Shown here piece after piece: positions 9,861-18,337 of a stretch of DNA of 64,000 bases. The position numbers and the translations under genes are program-made. The stretch is from Myxococcales bacterium (lineage in GTDB: Bacteria > Myxococcota_A > Polyangia > Haliangiales > Haliangiaceae). The notes beneath the pieces are model-generated. The model was given only the letters and a program-made list of their open reading frames with translations. It searched no databases and was not told the origin of the DNA. Numbering within the stretch: the first letter of the stretch is position 1; each line of letters starts with the position of its first letter. Location of the stretch: contig JAEUJY010000018.1 of the NCBI GenBank assembly GCA_016794525.1, positions 62,001 to 126,000 on the forward strand, given 5' to 3'.

Positions 9861-10151
9861 CTACCAGCCCTTCTTGCCGCGGCCCTGGCAGATCACCTGG
9901 GGCACCGGCGCCTGCTGCGGCTGGTTCAGCATCGACAGCGCCAGGATCGGCATCAGCTGCGACAGCGCGTCGCTGCCTTGGTTCTGGTTGCGGCCCAGGT
10001 CCTTGATGGCGCTCTCGATGTCGCTGAGCATGTCCATCATCCGGTCCTGGGTGTCGCGGCTGGAGCTGCTCGACGAGCGGCGGCCGCCGGCGACGGTGGC
10101 GAGGTCGGCGGGGTCGATGGTGGCGAAGGCATCCTTGGGGGTGGGGGGCAT
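9861..10151 (-). CDS. Small protein with double-glycine-type leader (peptide precursor candidate)
   Basis: A 96-residue protein. Residues 1-23 resemble a double-glycine leader: acidic, with F9, I12, L17, V20 spacing and ending TVAGG, the site cut by C39 peptidases in bacteriocin and RiPP precursors. Residues 24-96 would be the mature part: RRSSSSSSR, a helical amphipathic stretch (about 36-53), a hydrophobic LMPILALSMLNQ (66-77), and a basic tail with the only cysteine (C88) ending GRGKKGW. A Shine-Dalgarno-like gagga lies 7 bases before the ATG. No C39 transporter is in the window. It could instead be a short structural protein. Confidence 0.72.
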   Translation of the reverse strand: MPPTPKDAFATIDPADLATVAGGRRSSSSSSRDTQDRMMDMLSDIESAIKDLGRNQNQGSDALSQLMPILALSMLNQPQQAPVPQVICQGRGKKGW

Positions 10152-10212
10152 GGCACGTCCTCGATGGTTGGGGGGCGGGGTCCTGCCGGGGGCTAGAGCA
10201 CGCGATGTGCCA

Positions 10213-10236
10213 GCGCCGATCGCCGCGGATCGGCGC
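10213..10236. promoter_or_regulatory. 9-bp inverted repeat between divergent genes
   Basis: gcgccgatc, a 6-bp spacer, then gatcggcgc: a perfect 9-bp dyad in the 186-bp gap between the GG-leader operon and the divergent lipoprotein gene. It could be a repressor site or an RNA hairpin in a leader. Nothing in the sequence decides between these, and in such GC-rich DNA a chance dyad of this size is possible. Confidence 0.35.
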
Positions 10237-10337
10237 CCCGCGGCCCCGGGGCGGCGGGGATCCAGGCTCCGATCCGCTCCCCGCGGTCGGCGATCCGGCG
10301 CGCCCGCGACGCCGCGCCCCGGTGATATCGTGGGGAG

Positions 10338-10973
10338 ATGCGGTCGTTCGCCATCGTGCTGACGCTGGTCGGCGCGCCGGGGTGCATCTTCGGCGTCGGC
10401 CCGTACAACGCCGCCTCGGCGGCCCTGGTCAACAGCGACGGCAGCGGCTGGGTCAAGGCCGACGACCAGTCCGGCGTCCCGCCCGGCTGGGTCCGGGTGT
10501 TCTCCGAGTCGATCGCCTACGAGCGCGTCCCGGTCGGGGTCCACTGGGGCGCGCGGCGCGGCTTCTTGCGCGACGGCGACCTGACCCAGCTCCACCTCGA
10601 CCTGGGCGTGAAGGTGTGGAAGCTCGGCATCGGCTACTCGCGGCTGTGGTCGACGGTCACGCTCGGCGAAGGCGCCAGCGGGTCGAGCTTCGACGGCACC
10701 GGCAACGCGCTGCGGCTGTCGTTCGCGCCGATCCCGCCGGTCAGCCTCGACCTCATGCTCGGCGGCGGCGACGGCACGCTCACCAGCGGCAGCGGACCGG
10801 CGATGACGACCGACCCCGACGCGTCGCTCACCCACCGCGCCTACGGCCTCACCTTCGTGCCGTGGGGCCGCGGCGTCTGGAACATCGCGCTGCGCGTCGA
10901 CCTCAACACGATCGAGGTCGGTGGCGCTTCCACCTGGGGGCCGTCGTTCGACTTCGTGCTGACGGTCTGGTAG
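10338..10973 (+). CDS. Exported protein, probable lipoprotein, unknown function
   Basis: A 211-residue protein with a short signal peptide (MRSFAIVLTLVGAPG) before Cys16. The rest is rich in alternating aromatic and polar residues (VWKLGIGYSRLWSTVTLG, LRLSFAPIPPVSLDLMLGGG, NIALRVDLNTIEV) and ends in an aromatic strand (FDFVLTVW), a pattern typical of small outer-membrane beta-barrels. The lipobox APGC is weak, so it may be a lipoprotein or a barrel with an ordinary signal peptide. A purine-rich tggggag precedes the ATG. No family is recognised. Confidence 0.7.
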   Translation: MRSFAIVLTLVGAPGCIFGVGPYNAASAALVNSDGSGWVKADDQSGVPPGWVRVFSESIAYERVPVGVHWGARRGFLRDGDLTQLHLDLGVKVWKLGIGYSRLWSTVTLGEGASGSSFDGTGNALRLSFAPIPPVSLDLMLGGGDGTLTSGSGPAMTTDPDASLTHRAYGLTFVPWGRGVWNIALRVDLNTIEVGGASTWGPSFDFVLTVW

Positions 10974-11004
10974 CGCGCGCCACGCCATCCGGTAGCCTGC
11001 CGGC

Positions 11005-12264
11005 ATGCCCGCGCCGTCGCCACCGTCCGCCGCGCGCGCGGTCGGCCGGGCGCTGCGCCACCGCAACTACCGGCTGTTCTTCATCGGCCAGGGCACGTCG
11101 CTGGTCGGCACGTGGATCACCCGGGTCGCGCTGTCGTGGCTGGTGTACCGCCTGACCCGGTCGGAGGCGATGCTGGGCGTGGTCGGCTTCGCCGGGCAGA
11201 TCCCGACGTTCGTGGTGGCGCCGCTGGCCGGCGTGCTGGTCGATCGCTGGAACCGCCACCGCGTGCTGGTGGTGACGCAGGCGCTGTCGCTCGTGCAGTC
11301 GGCGGCGCTGGCGGTGCTCGCGCTGACCGATCGCATCACCGTGGCGCAGGTGCTGGCGCTCGCGGCGTTCCAGGGCCTCATCAACGCGTTCGACACGCCG
11401 GCGCGCCAGGCGATGGTGGTCGAGCTGATCGACGATCGCGCCGATCTGTCCAACGCCATCGCGCTCAACTCGACGATGGTCAACGGCGCGCGGCTGGTGG
11501 GCCCGTCGATCGCCGGCGCGCTGATCGCCGCGGTCGGCGAGGGCTGGTGCTTCACCGTCGACGCGATCAGCTACGTCGCGGTGATCGCGTCGCTGCTGGC
11601 GATGCGGCTGGTGCCGCGGCCGCGGCCGCCGCGCACGACGCGGGTGTGGGCCGAGCTGCGGGCCGGCTTCGGCTACGCGCGGGCGTTCGCGCCGATCCGC
11701 GCGCTGCTGCTGCTGCTGGCGATGGTGAGCCTGACCGGCGTGCCGTACATGGTGCTGATGCCGGTGTTCGCGTCCGACGTGCTCGACGGCCAGGCGCACC
11801 TGCTCGGCATCCTCACCGGCGCGGTCGGGCTGGGCGCGGTCACCGGCGCGCTGTGGCTGGCGGCGCGGCCGACGGTGCGCGGCCTCGACCGCGTGCTGGT
11901 CGGCGCGGCGACGGTGTTCGCGCTGGGCCTGATCGGCTTCGGGCTGTCGCGCTGGCTGTGGTTGTCGCTGCCGCTCCTGGTCGCCACCGGCGCCGGCATG
12001 ATGATGACGATGGCCGCGACCAACACGCTGGTGCAGACGCTGGTCGACGAGGACAAGCGCGGCCGGGTGATGAGCTTCTACACGATGGCGTTCTTCGGCA
12101 TGGCGCCGTTCGGCGCGCTGGCCGGCGGCGCCGCGGCCGCGCGGATCGGCGCGCCCGCCACCGTCGCGATCGGCGGCGCGCTCACGCTGGCCGCCGTCGC
12201 GCTGTTCCTGCGCGCGCGCCCCGGCGTCGCCGCCGCGGTGGCCGCGCGCCTGCCGCGGGCGTGA
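11005..12264 (+). CDS. MFS transporter, EntS-like
   Basis: A 419-residue major-facilitator transporter with about twelve hydrophobic segments. It opens with LRHRNYRLFFIGQGTSLVGT, the start of the MFS_3 / enterobactin-exporter group, and has the loop motif GVLVDRWNRHRVLV after the second helix (a variant of GxLaDRxGrkxxl) and the central FDTPARQAMVVELI typical of the same group. It is likely a proton-driven exporter of a siderophore, drug or other small molecule. It stands alone, 31 bp after the preceding lipoprotein gene. No siderophore synthesis genes are in the window. Confidence 0.9.
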   Translation: MPAPSPPSAARAVGRALRHRNYRLFFIGQGTSLVGTWITRVALSWLVYRLTRSEAMLGVVGFAGQIPTFVVAPLAGVLVDRWNRHRVLVVTQALSLVQSAALAVLALTDRITVAQVLALAAFQGLINAFDTPARQAMVVELIDDRADLSNAIALNSTMVNGARLVGPSIAGALIAAVGEGWCFTVDAISYVAVIASLLAMRLVPRPRPPRTTRVWAELRAGFGYARAFAPIRALLLLLAMVSLTGVPYMVLMPVFASDVLDGQAHLLGILTGAVGLGAVTGALWLAARPTVRGLDRVLVGAATVFALGLIGFGLSRWLWLSLPLLVATGAGMMMTMAATNTLVQTLVDEDKRGRVMSFYTMAFFGMAPFGALAGGAAAARIGAPATVAIGGALTLAAVALFLRARPGVAAAVAARLPRA

Positions 12265-12282
12265 GCGCGGCCGGCCTGCCGC

Positions 12283-12858
12283 TCAATCGCCGCCGAGCAG
12301 CGCGGCGACCTCGAGCTCGATCGCGTCGAACGGCTCGGCGCGCACGCGCTCGCCGGCCTCGGCCGCCAGCACGATCACGTAGCCGTCGGCGTGGTGACGG
12401 TAGACCGTGAGCGCGCGGGCCGACTGATCGAGGATCCAGTAGTGCGGTACGCCGGCCTGGTGGTAGCGGCGCAGCTTCTTGATCGTGTCGGTCGCGCGGT
12501 TCGACTCGCTGACGATCTCGCAGAGCCAGTCGGGGCGCACGGTGACCGGCCGCTCGCGCGGCATCGCCGGCACGCGGTCGCGCCGCCAGCCCGCCAGGTC
12601 AGGGCGATAGCCGCGGCCATCGAGCAAGACGTCGACCTCGCTGCCGAACCACCAGCCGCCGGGCCCATCGGGGCCGCCGGGCTTGCGGCCGAAGGGCCCG
12701 GCCAGCACGACGCTCGTGGCGACCTGCGCCTGGCCATGCTCGAACGTCGGCGCCGCCTTCGGGATCAGCTCGCCATCGATGAGCTCGAGGCGCGCGTCCT
12801 CGGGCTGGGCCAGCCAGTCGGCCACGGTGGCCGGTCCGGTCGAGGGCACCGTCGACAT
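12283..12858 (-). CDS. Uma2 family (DUF820) putative nuclease
   Basis: A 191-residue protein of the Uma2/DUF820 group, which has a PD-(D/E)XK nuclease-like fold. Visible are WLAQPEDARLELIDGELIPK, GGWWFGSEVDVLL, YRPDLAGWRRDR, and the catalytic-type WLCEIVSESNRATDTIKK, where the Glu and downstream Lys match the ExK arrangement. The frame runs to 13764, but ATG 12858 begins the family-like N terminus. Uma2 genes occur in many copies in some cyanobacteria and other lineages; the biological role is unknown. It is convergent with the MFS gene. Confidence 0.87.
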   Translation of the reverse strand: MSTVPSTGPATVADWLAQPEDARLELIDGELIPKAAPTFEHGQAQVATSVVLAGPFGRKPGGPDGPGGWWFGSEVDVLLDGRGYRPDLAGWRRDRVPAMPRERPVTVRPDWLCEIVSESNRATDTIKKLRRYHQAGVPHYWILDQSARALTVYRHHADGYVIVLAAEAGERVRAEPFDAIELEVAALLGGD

Positions 12859-12937
12859 CGCTCCTCCACGGTACCACGCGGGTCGCCGGCCGCACTGGCC
12901 GCCGTAACCCCGGCCCCGCGCCAGCCGTCCAAGCCGC

Positions 12938-13438
12938 ATGCTCGCCGCCGCGCCCCGCGACCTGACGCACCAGCGGCCCCGCGCCGCGCTGGTGCTCGTG
13001 GCGCTGGTGCTGGCGTGCCACGCGGCCGGCGCGCTCGGCGCGCTGGTCACCGACGCCGCCTGGTACCGCGAGCTGACGCGGCCGGGCTGGGCGCCGCCGG
13101 GCTGGGTGTTCGGCCCGGTGTGGCTGACGCTGTACACGATGATGGGCGTCGCCGCGTGGCGGGTGTGGCGCACGCCCAGCGGCCCGGCGCGCACCCGCGC
13201 GCTCGGCTGGTTCGCCGCGCAGCTCGCGCTCAACGCCGCGTGGACGCCGGTGTTCTTCGGCCTGCGCTCGCTGGGCGGCGGCCTCATCGTCATCGGCCTG
13301 CTGGTCGGCGCCATCGCCGGCACGATCCGCGCGTTCCGGGTGGTCTCGCCCCGCGCGGCCTGGCTGCTGGCGCCGTACCTGGCGTGGGTGCTGTTCGCCA
13401 CCGCGCTCAACGGCGCGCTGTGGTGGCTGGCCCGGTAG
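12938..13438 (+). CDS. TspO/MBR family membrane protein
   Basis: A 166-residue five-helix protein of the TspO / translocator family, which binds tetrapyrroles and sterol-like ligands. The conserved core is clear: YRELTRPGWAPPGWVFGPVW, then LNAAWTPVFFG, and APYLAWVLFATALNGALWWL. The spacing of these blocks fits the five-helix family fold. It diverges from the Uma2 gene across a 79-bp gap. No porphyrin biosynthesis genes are adjacent, so the local context adds nothing. Confidence 0.92.
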   Translation: MLAAAPRDLTHQRPRAALVLVALVLACHAAGALGALVTDAAWYRELTRPGWAPPGWVFGPVWLTLYTMMGVAAWRVWRTPSGPARTRALGWFAAQLALNAAWTPVFFGLRSLGGGLIVIGLLVGAIAGTIRAFRVVSPRAAWLLAPYLAWVLFATALNGALWWLAR

Positions 13439-13558
13439 CGCCACCGCGGTAGCGTCCCCGCGGCCACGCCGATCGTGGCGCGCCGCCCACACGGTCGCGC
13501 AGGTGGGCGTGGCGCCTGGGATCCTGGGTCGGCCCGGCGTGTGCTTTGGCATGGCGGC

Positions 13559-15793
13559 ATGCCGCCCAGAACCACCCTGTCAGCCTTCCTCGCTGTCCTC
13601 CTGCTCCCATCGGTCGCCGCCGCCCAGGCGTTCCTCGAGGCCGCCAACCCGACCTCCGAGGAGCCGGCCGAGCCGCTGCCGATGGTGTCGGAGCAGCTCA
13701 CCGTCAAGATCGACCGGCAGTACGCCGAGTCGACCCTGACCCAGACCTTCCTCAACAAGACCAACGACCAGCTCGAGGGCCGCTACCAGCTGATGCTCGG
13801 TGAGGGCGCGCGGGTCAGCGGCTTCTCGTACTGGAACGGCAGCAAGAAGATCGTCGGCGAGGTCTTCGAGAAGGAGGTCGCCGCCGAGATCTACGGCGAG
13901 ATCACCGGCATCGGTCGCGACCCCGGCCTGTTCGAGCAGGTCGGCGAGGGCGCGTTCGCGTTCCGGGTGTTCCCGATCACCGCGCGCGAGGAGAAGAAGG
14001 TCGAGGTGAAGTTCGGCCGCTACCTGACGCGCCAGGGCGATCACTTCGAGTACCGCCTGCCGCTCGGCGCCACCGAGGCGTCGATCGACCTGGCGATCGC
14101 CGATGACCGCGACGTCCTCGCGGTCGACTCGCCGACCCACGCGCTGACCAAGACCGCCACCGGCTACACCGCGCGCGGCAAGGGCGACCTGATCATCAAC
14201 GTGCGCGTCAAGGAGCAGCCGCTCACCGTGCGCGCGCGGCTACACAAGGACGCCGGCCAGGACGCCTACGTCGTCCTGTCGATGACCGCGCCCGACGACG
14301 CCTCTGCCAAGGTCGCGCCCAAGGACATCACGCTGGTCATCGACCACTCGGGCTCGATGCAGGGCGAGCCGATGGCGCAGGCGCTGGCCGCCGCCGACAA
14401 GGTGCTCGATCGGCTGCGCCCCGAGGACCGCGTCAACGTGATCCAGTTCGACGACTCGGTCGATCAGCTCTACCCGACGCCGCAGCCGGTCACCGCCGCG
14501 GTGCGCGCCGAGGCCAAGGCCTACGTCGCCAAGATCACCTCCGACGGCGGCACCGAGATCGCGATGGCGCTGGGCAAGGCGCTGGCCGCCCAGACCAAGG
14601 ACGATCGCCCCGACGTCATCCTGTTCATGACCGACGGCCAGAGCGACGCGCAGGCCGCGCTCAAGGTGGCGCGCGGCGACGTCGGCGACGCCCGCGTGTT
14701 CACGATCGGCCTGGGCTCGGGCGTCGAGAAGCCGCTGCTGTCGCGGCTCGCCGCCGAGAAGCGCGGTCGGTTCACGTTCATCCCCGACACCAACGCCGTG
14801 CAGCAGGCGGTGGTCGACGTGTTCGAGCGCATCGACCACCCGGTCATGCTCGACCTCGCGGTCACCGGCGCGCAGCGCATCTACCCGCGTACGCTGCCCG
14901 ACCTGGCCCGCGGCGAGGAGCTGGTCGTGGCCGCGCGCATGCCCAAGGACGGCGACCTCGTCGTCAGCGCGCTGATCGACGGCAAGCGCGTCGAGCGCAC
15001 GCTCCACGTCGCGCTGCCGGCCAGCGAGCGGCGGCCGTGGGTGGGCCGGCAGTGGGCCGGCGCCCGCGTCGAGGATCTGCTGCAGGAGATCGCGCTCAAC
15101 GGCGAGACCGAGGAGCTCAAGAACGAGGCCATCGAGCTGGCGCTCTCGTACAACCTGGTGACGCCGTACACGTCGTTCCTGGCGCTGCCCGAGGAGGAGC
15201 TGACCGACGCCACCGCCCAGACGCTGGCCGACGCCCGCGCCCGCAAGAAGGCCATCCAGGCCGCGCACAAGGACGCGGTGGCGCTGTCGCGCGACGACAT
15301 GCCGCCCGGCGATCCGGTGCTGTCGATCAAGGCGCCCAAGGACGCCAAGCAGGTGACCGCGCAGTTCCCGTTCGGCCTGACCAAGGACCTCGAGTGGGAC
15401 ACCCACGACGAGACCTGGAAGGTGCGCTTCCTGGTGCCCAAGGACGTCATCGACGGCGTCTACACCGCGAAGGTCGTGATCGTCCGCGCCGACGGCAGCA
15501 TCGAGCTGGCCAAGGCCACCTACACGATCGACTCGGCCGAGCCCGACTTCCTGGTCACGATGACCCAGACCGACGCCGGCGTGATCGTCCGCGTCACCGC
15601 CTCGGCTGGCGTGACCACCGTGCAGCTCGGCGGCGTCACCGACCCGACCCTGCGCGTGGCGTTCACCCAGGTCGCGCCCAACGAGTTCGAGGCCGTGCTG
15701 CCGCTGGCCGCGGGTCGCCACAGCCTGCGCATCGTCGCCGCCGACAGCGCCCGCAACGAGGCCGACCAGGTCTTCGACGTCGAGGTGAAGTGA
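13559..15793 (+). CDS. VIT / von Willebrand factor A domain exported protein
   Basis: A 744-residue secreted protein built like an inter-alpha-trypsin-inhibitor heavy chain. It has a signal peptide (ending SVAAA-QAFLE), a VIT domain (about residues 40-170; LTQTFLNKTNDQLEGRYQ, GEVFEKEVAAEIYGEI) and a VWA domain (about 255-430) with an intact metal-dependent adhesion site, D262-x-S264-x-S266 in DHSGSMQG, plus later T and D residues (GGTE; MTDGQSD). The C-terminal third is beta-rich. It probably mediates metal-dependent protein binding at the cell surface. Its TGA overlaps the next ATG (TGATG), so it is coupled to the propeller gene. The start is chosen at the signal peptide. Confidence 0.92.
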   Translation: MPPRTTLSAFLAVLLLPSVAAAQAFLEAANPTSEEPAEPLPMVSEQLTVKIDRQYAESTLTQTFLNKTNDQLEGRYQLMLGEGARVSGFSYWNGSKKIVGEVFEKEVAAEIYGEITGIGRDPGLFEQVGEGAFAFRVFPITAREEKKVEVKFGRYLTRQGDHFEYRLPLGATEASIDLAIADDRDVLAVDSPTHALTKTATGYTARGKGDLIINVRVKEQPLTVRARLHKDAGQDAYVVLSMTAPDDASAKVAPKDITLVIDHSGSMQGEPMAQALAAADKVLDRLRPEDRVNVIQFDDSVDQLYPTPQPVTAAVRAEAKAYVAKITSDGGTEIAMALGKALAAQTKDDRPDVILFMTDGQSDAQAALKVARGDVGDARVFTIGLGSGVEKPLLSRLAAEKRGRFTFIPDTNAVQQAVVDVFERIDHPVMLDLAVTGAQRIYPRTLPDLARGEELVVAARMPKDGDLVVSALIDGKRVERTLHVALPASERRPWVGRQWAGARVEDLLQEIALNGETEELKNEAIELALSYNLVTPYTSFLALPEEELTDATAQTLADARARKKAIQAAHKDAVALSRDDMPPGDPVLSIKAPKDAKQVTAQFPFGLTKDLEWDTHDETWKVRFLVPKDVIDGVYTAKVVIVRADGSIELAKATYTIDSAEPDFLVTMTQTDAGVIVRVTASAGVTTVQLGGVTDPTLRVAFTQVAPNEFEAVLPLAAGRHSLRIVAADSARNEADQVFDVEVK

Positions 15794-16923
15794 TGCTGGC
15801 CGCGGTCGTGGCGGTCGCTGCCGCGGCCGCGACCTACACCAACACCGAGACCGTCGCCGCCGTCGAGGAGAAGGACGGCGCGCTGTGGGTCACCACCACC
15901 GGCGGCCGCGAGCGCTACGACCTGGCGACCTTGGCCCGCACCGAGGTGACCCACGTCGGCCAGCCGGCCGCCGCGCCGCTGGCGGTGGCCCCGCGCTACC
16001 AGGGCGCCCGCGAGACCGTGCGGATCGCGACCTCGATCGGCACCGTCGTCGGCACCGCCGGCAACGGCGTGTGGCTCGACGGCCCGGCGCCGCGGCGGCT
16101 CACCCCGACCGGCCAGATCTGCGGCAACCACGTCGTCGCGATCACCACCTGGAAGCGCCACACCTGGGTCGCGACGTTCGACCGCGGCGTGTGCTGGCTC
16201 GACGGCGACCGCTGGGTCACGCCGACCACCGACTTCCGCATGGCCAACGATCTGATCGTCACGCCGCGCGGCCTGGTGGTCGCCGCCAGCGAGGGCCTGT
16301 ACGTCTCGAAGGACGGCGTCCACTTCGCGCGGTGGAAGGGCATCGTCGACGACGGCTTCAACGACCTCGCGCTGGTGGGCAACGAGCTGTACGCCACCAT
16401 GCCCGGCGCGCTGTGGCGGCTGCCGGTCGGCAAGGGCGCGCGCCGCGCCCGCACCCGGTGGAAGATGGGCGGCGCCAAGGCGCTGCAGGCGGTCGCCGCC
16501 GATCGCGCCGGCCTGTGGGTGACCTCGGAGGATCGCGGCACGCTGCAGGCGATCGGCGACGACGACGTCGCGCTCCACGATCGGGTCAGCGGCCTGCCGA
16601 CGTCGTGGCACATCGACGTCGCGCTGATCGCCGGTCAGCCGTGGGTCGCGACGCTGCGTCACGGCCTGGTGCGCCGCGGCGCCGACGGCGCGTGGACCCA
16701 GGTCGCCGGGCTCGAGACCGCGTGGCTCCTGTTCGTCGGCGCCGATCGGGCCGGCACCGGCGCGTGGGTCGGCGCCCAGGGCGGCGTGTTCCACGTCGAC
16801 GCCGCCGGCCACGTCACGTCGCCGTCGCTCGCGCTGCCCGATCCCAACGTGCACGTCGTCGGCGAGCTCGACGGTGCGCTGTGGATCGGCACCGAGGGCG
16901 GCTTGGTCCGCGCGGCGCCGTGA
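15793..16923 (+). CDS. Exported beta-propeller protein, coupled to the VIT/VWA gene
   Basis: A 376-residue protein with a short hydrophobic N terminus (LAAVVAVAAAAATY) and about seven repeats with WV or LWV strands (GALWVTTTGG, HTWVATFDRG, AGLWVTSEDRG, QPWVATLRHG, GAWVGAQGG, GALWIGTEGG). These resemble the blades of two-component-regulator propeller domains. It has no kinase or other effector domain. TGATG coupling suggests a fixed partnership with the VIT/VWA protein, perhaps as ligand and receptor on the surface; that is inference. Confidence 0.83.
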   Translation: MLAAVVAVAAAAATYTNTETVAAVEEKDGALWVTTTGGRERYDLATLARTEVTHVGQPAAAPLAVAPRYQGARETVRIATSIGTVVGTAGNGVWLDGPAPRRLTPTGQICGNHVVAITTWKRHTWVATFDRGVCWLDGDRWVTPTTDFRMANDLIVTPRGLVVAASEGLYVSKDGVHFARWKGIVDDGFNDLALVGNELYATMPGALWRLPVGKGARRARTRWKMGGAKALQAVAADRAGLWVTSEDRGTLQAIGDDDVALHDRVSGLPTSWHIDVALIAGQPWVATLRHGLVRRGADGAWTQVAGLETAWLLFVGADRAGTGAWVGAQGGVFHVDAAGHVTSPSLALPDPNVHVVGELDGALWIGTEGGLVRAAP

Positions 16924-16934
16924 TACAGAGGGCC

Positions 16935-17948
16935 ATGCGTCTCGCGTCGTGCTGGTTCGTGCTCCTCGCCGCTGCCGCTTGCCACGGCGGCGGCGCCGCG
17001 TCTCCCGGCAACCGCGGCAGCGGTGGCGGCGAACCGCCCGCCGATCTGCTCAGCCGCCACGCCACCGCGATGCGGCCGGTGCTGATCGAGGGCGGCAAGC
17101 CGTACCTGTGGCTGCACCTGATCCAGCCGTACGGCGACACGCCCGAGGAGGCGCCGCCCGCCCCGGCCTGCGCCGAGGAGAACATCGACTGCTGGAAGAC
17201 GATGCCGGCGCCGGCCGACAAGGCCGCGGCGTTCGGCGCGCTGCCGGCGACGGTGACCGTGCTGACCGCCCAGGGCACCTGCGCCGCCAAGGTCGAGCCG
17301 GTCGTGATCGTCAACACCAGCGGCTGCGAGCCGTCGATGACCTACGCCGCGCCGCTGACCGGCTGCGGCGACGCGCTCGCGCCGGTGGCGTTCACCGCCG
17401 CCGACGTCGCGACCGACCTGCGCTGGCTGCCGGCGCCGCCGGTGAAGACCACGAAGCTCCCCGACGATCCGGCCGCGATCACCGATCCGGTGCAGCGCCG
17501 CTACGTCACCGGCTGGCTCGCGTCGAGCAGCCTCGCCGGTACCCGCCGCGACGGCCGCACCGGCGTCGTGTCGGTCGACGCCGGCGACGAGGCGCTGGCC
17601 ACCGTCGTCGCCGGCGCGCTGGTCGGCGACAGCGACGACGAGTGCGAGCTGAACGCCGCCGGCGAGCAGGCGCTCGGCCTGCGCCGCGGCGACGACTTTA
17701 CCGAGCTCAAGCTGACCGAGGGCCCCGAGCTCGACGGCTACGTCGTCAGCGTCACCGAGTGGGACGGCGCGATCGCCTGGCGCGGCCGCGTCGTCGGCGT
17801 CGTCTCCGGCCGCCCCCGCCAGGTCATGGTCCACGCCGTCGGCCCCGCCGCCGCCGCGACGCCGCTCTTCGTCGAGACCATCTGGTGGGACAACGAGGAG
17901 TGCACCCAGGGCACCTGGTCCGGCGTCGAGTACCCCTGCGGGCCGTGA
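16935..17948 (+). CDS. Lipoprotein, unknown function
   Basis: A 337-residue predicted lipoprotein: signal peptide (RLASCWFVLLAAAA) with lipobox Cys16, then a Gly/Ser-rich linker. The mature part has many cysteines, including CAEENIDCW, TCAAK, SGCEP, TGCGD, DDECE, EECTQ and the C-terminal YPCGP, suggesting disulphide bonds outside the cytoplasm. It starts 11 bp after the propeller gene stop, so it probably belongs to the same operon. No family is recognised. Confidence 0.75.
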   Translation: MRLASCWFVLLAAAACHGGGAASPGNRGSGGGEPPADLLSRHATAMRPVLIEGGKPYLWLHLIQPYGDTPEEAPPAPACAEENIDCWKTMPAPADKAAAFGALPATVTVLTAQGTCAAKVEPVVIVNTSGCEPSMTYAAPLTGCGDALAPVAFTAADVATDLRWLPAPPVKTTKLPDDPAAITDPVQRRYVTGWLASSSLAGTRRDGRTGVVSVDAGDEALATVVAGALVGDSDDECELNAAGEQALGLRRGDDFTELKLTEGPELDGYVVSVTEWDGAIAWRGRVVGVVSGRPRQVMVHAVGPAAAATPLFVETIWWDNEECTQGTWSGVEYPCGP

Positions 17949-18263
17949 GGCCGGGCGCTGGCGATCTCCGCGCTGTAGGCGCCGCACGCGGAGCACCCTC
18001 AGGCACGGTCACGTTTCAGATGAAGGCGCGCAGGAGTGCCGCGTGCGCCGGCCTCTTCGACCCTGCAGCCTCCGCGGGTGAACAGGGCCGATGATTCTGC
18101 TGCGCAGTAGTCATTGGCGCGCTCACGCATGCCACCAGACGCCGTCAGCGCGTTGGGCGACACGCGAAGAGAAATGCGAGAAGCGCTCCGATGGCGACGC
18201 CCACGTCGCCGGCATTCACTGATCGATGATCGCCACTCCGACGAGATCCACTCTAGTTCTGTA
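17949..18263. other. Intergenic region of lower GC content
   Basis: About 315 bp without a convincing gene. The composition is visibly less GC-rich than flanking DNA (for example gatgattctgctgcgcagta), and reading frames here lack the codon bias of this genome. One minus-strand frame (18490-17999) is open but has Arg/Ser-rich, family-less content and overlaps the HNH gene. I see no tRNA, repeat or terminator with a strong stem. It may be imported flanking DNA of the HNH gene. Confidence 0.5.
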
Positions 18264-18292
18264 TTGACGCCTTCATTGACCTGCGCTACACG
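18264..18292 (+). promoter_or_regulatory. Candidate sigma-70-type promoter of the HNH gene
   Basis: TTGACG (18264-18269), a 17-bp spacer, then TACACG (18287-18292). The -35 box is close to consensus and the spacing is ideal; the -10 box is weak. Transcription would start near 18299, where an ATG in frame with the HNH gene also lies, so a leaderless start is possible. A second TTGACC at 18277 could serve another promoter. Confidence 0.4.
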
Positions 18293-18337
18293 CACTTCAT
18301 GGATGGGGAGCGAAGGGTGGAGTGCATCGTCGGCGCC

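Noticed and set aside
8621-10151. Calling the small GG-leader gene a lanthipeptide or other named RiPP class
   Set aside because: The core has a single Cys, and no cyclase, radical SAM or YcaO enzyme is adjacent. Only the leader resemblance is supported.
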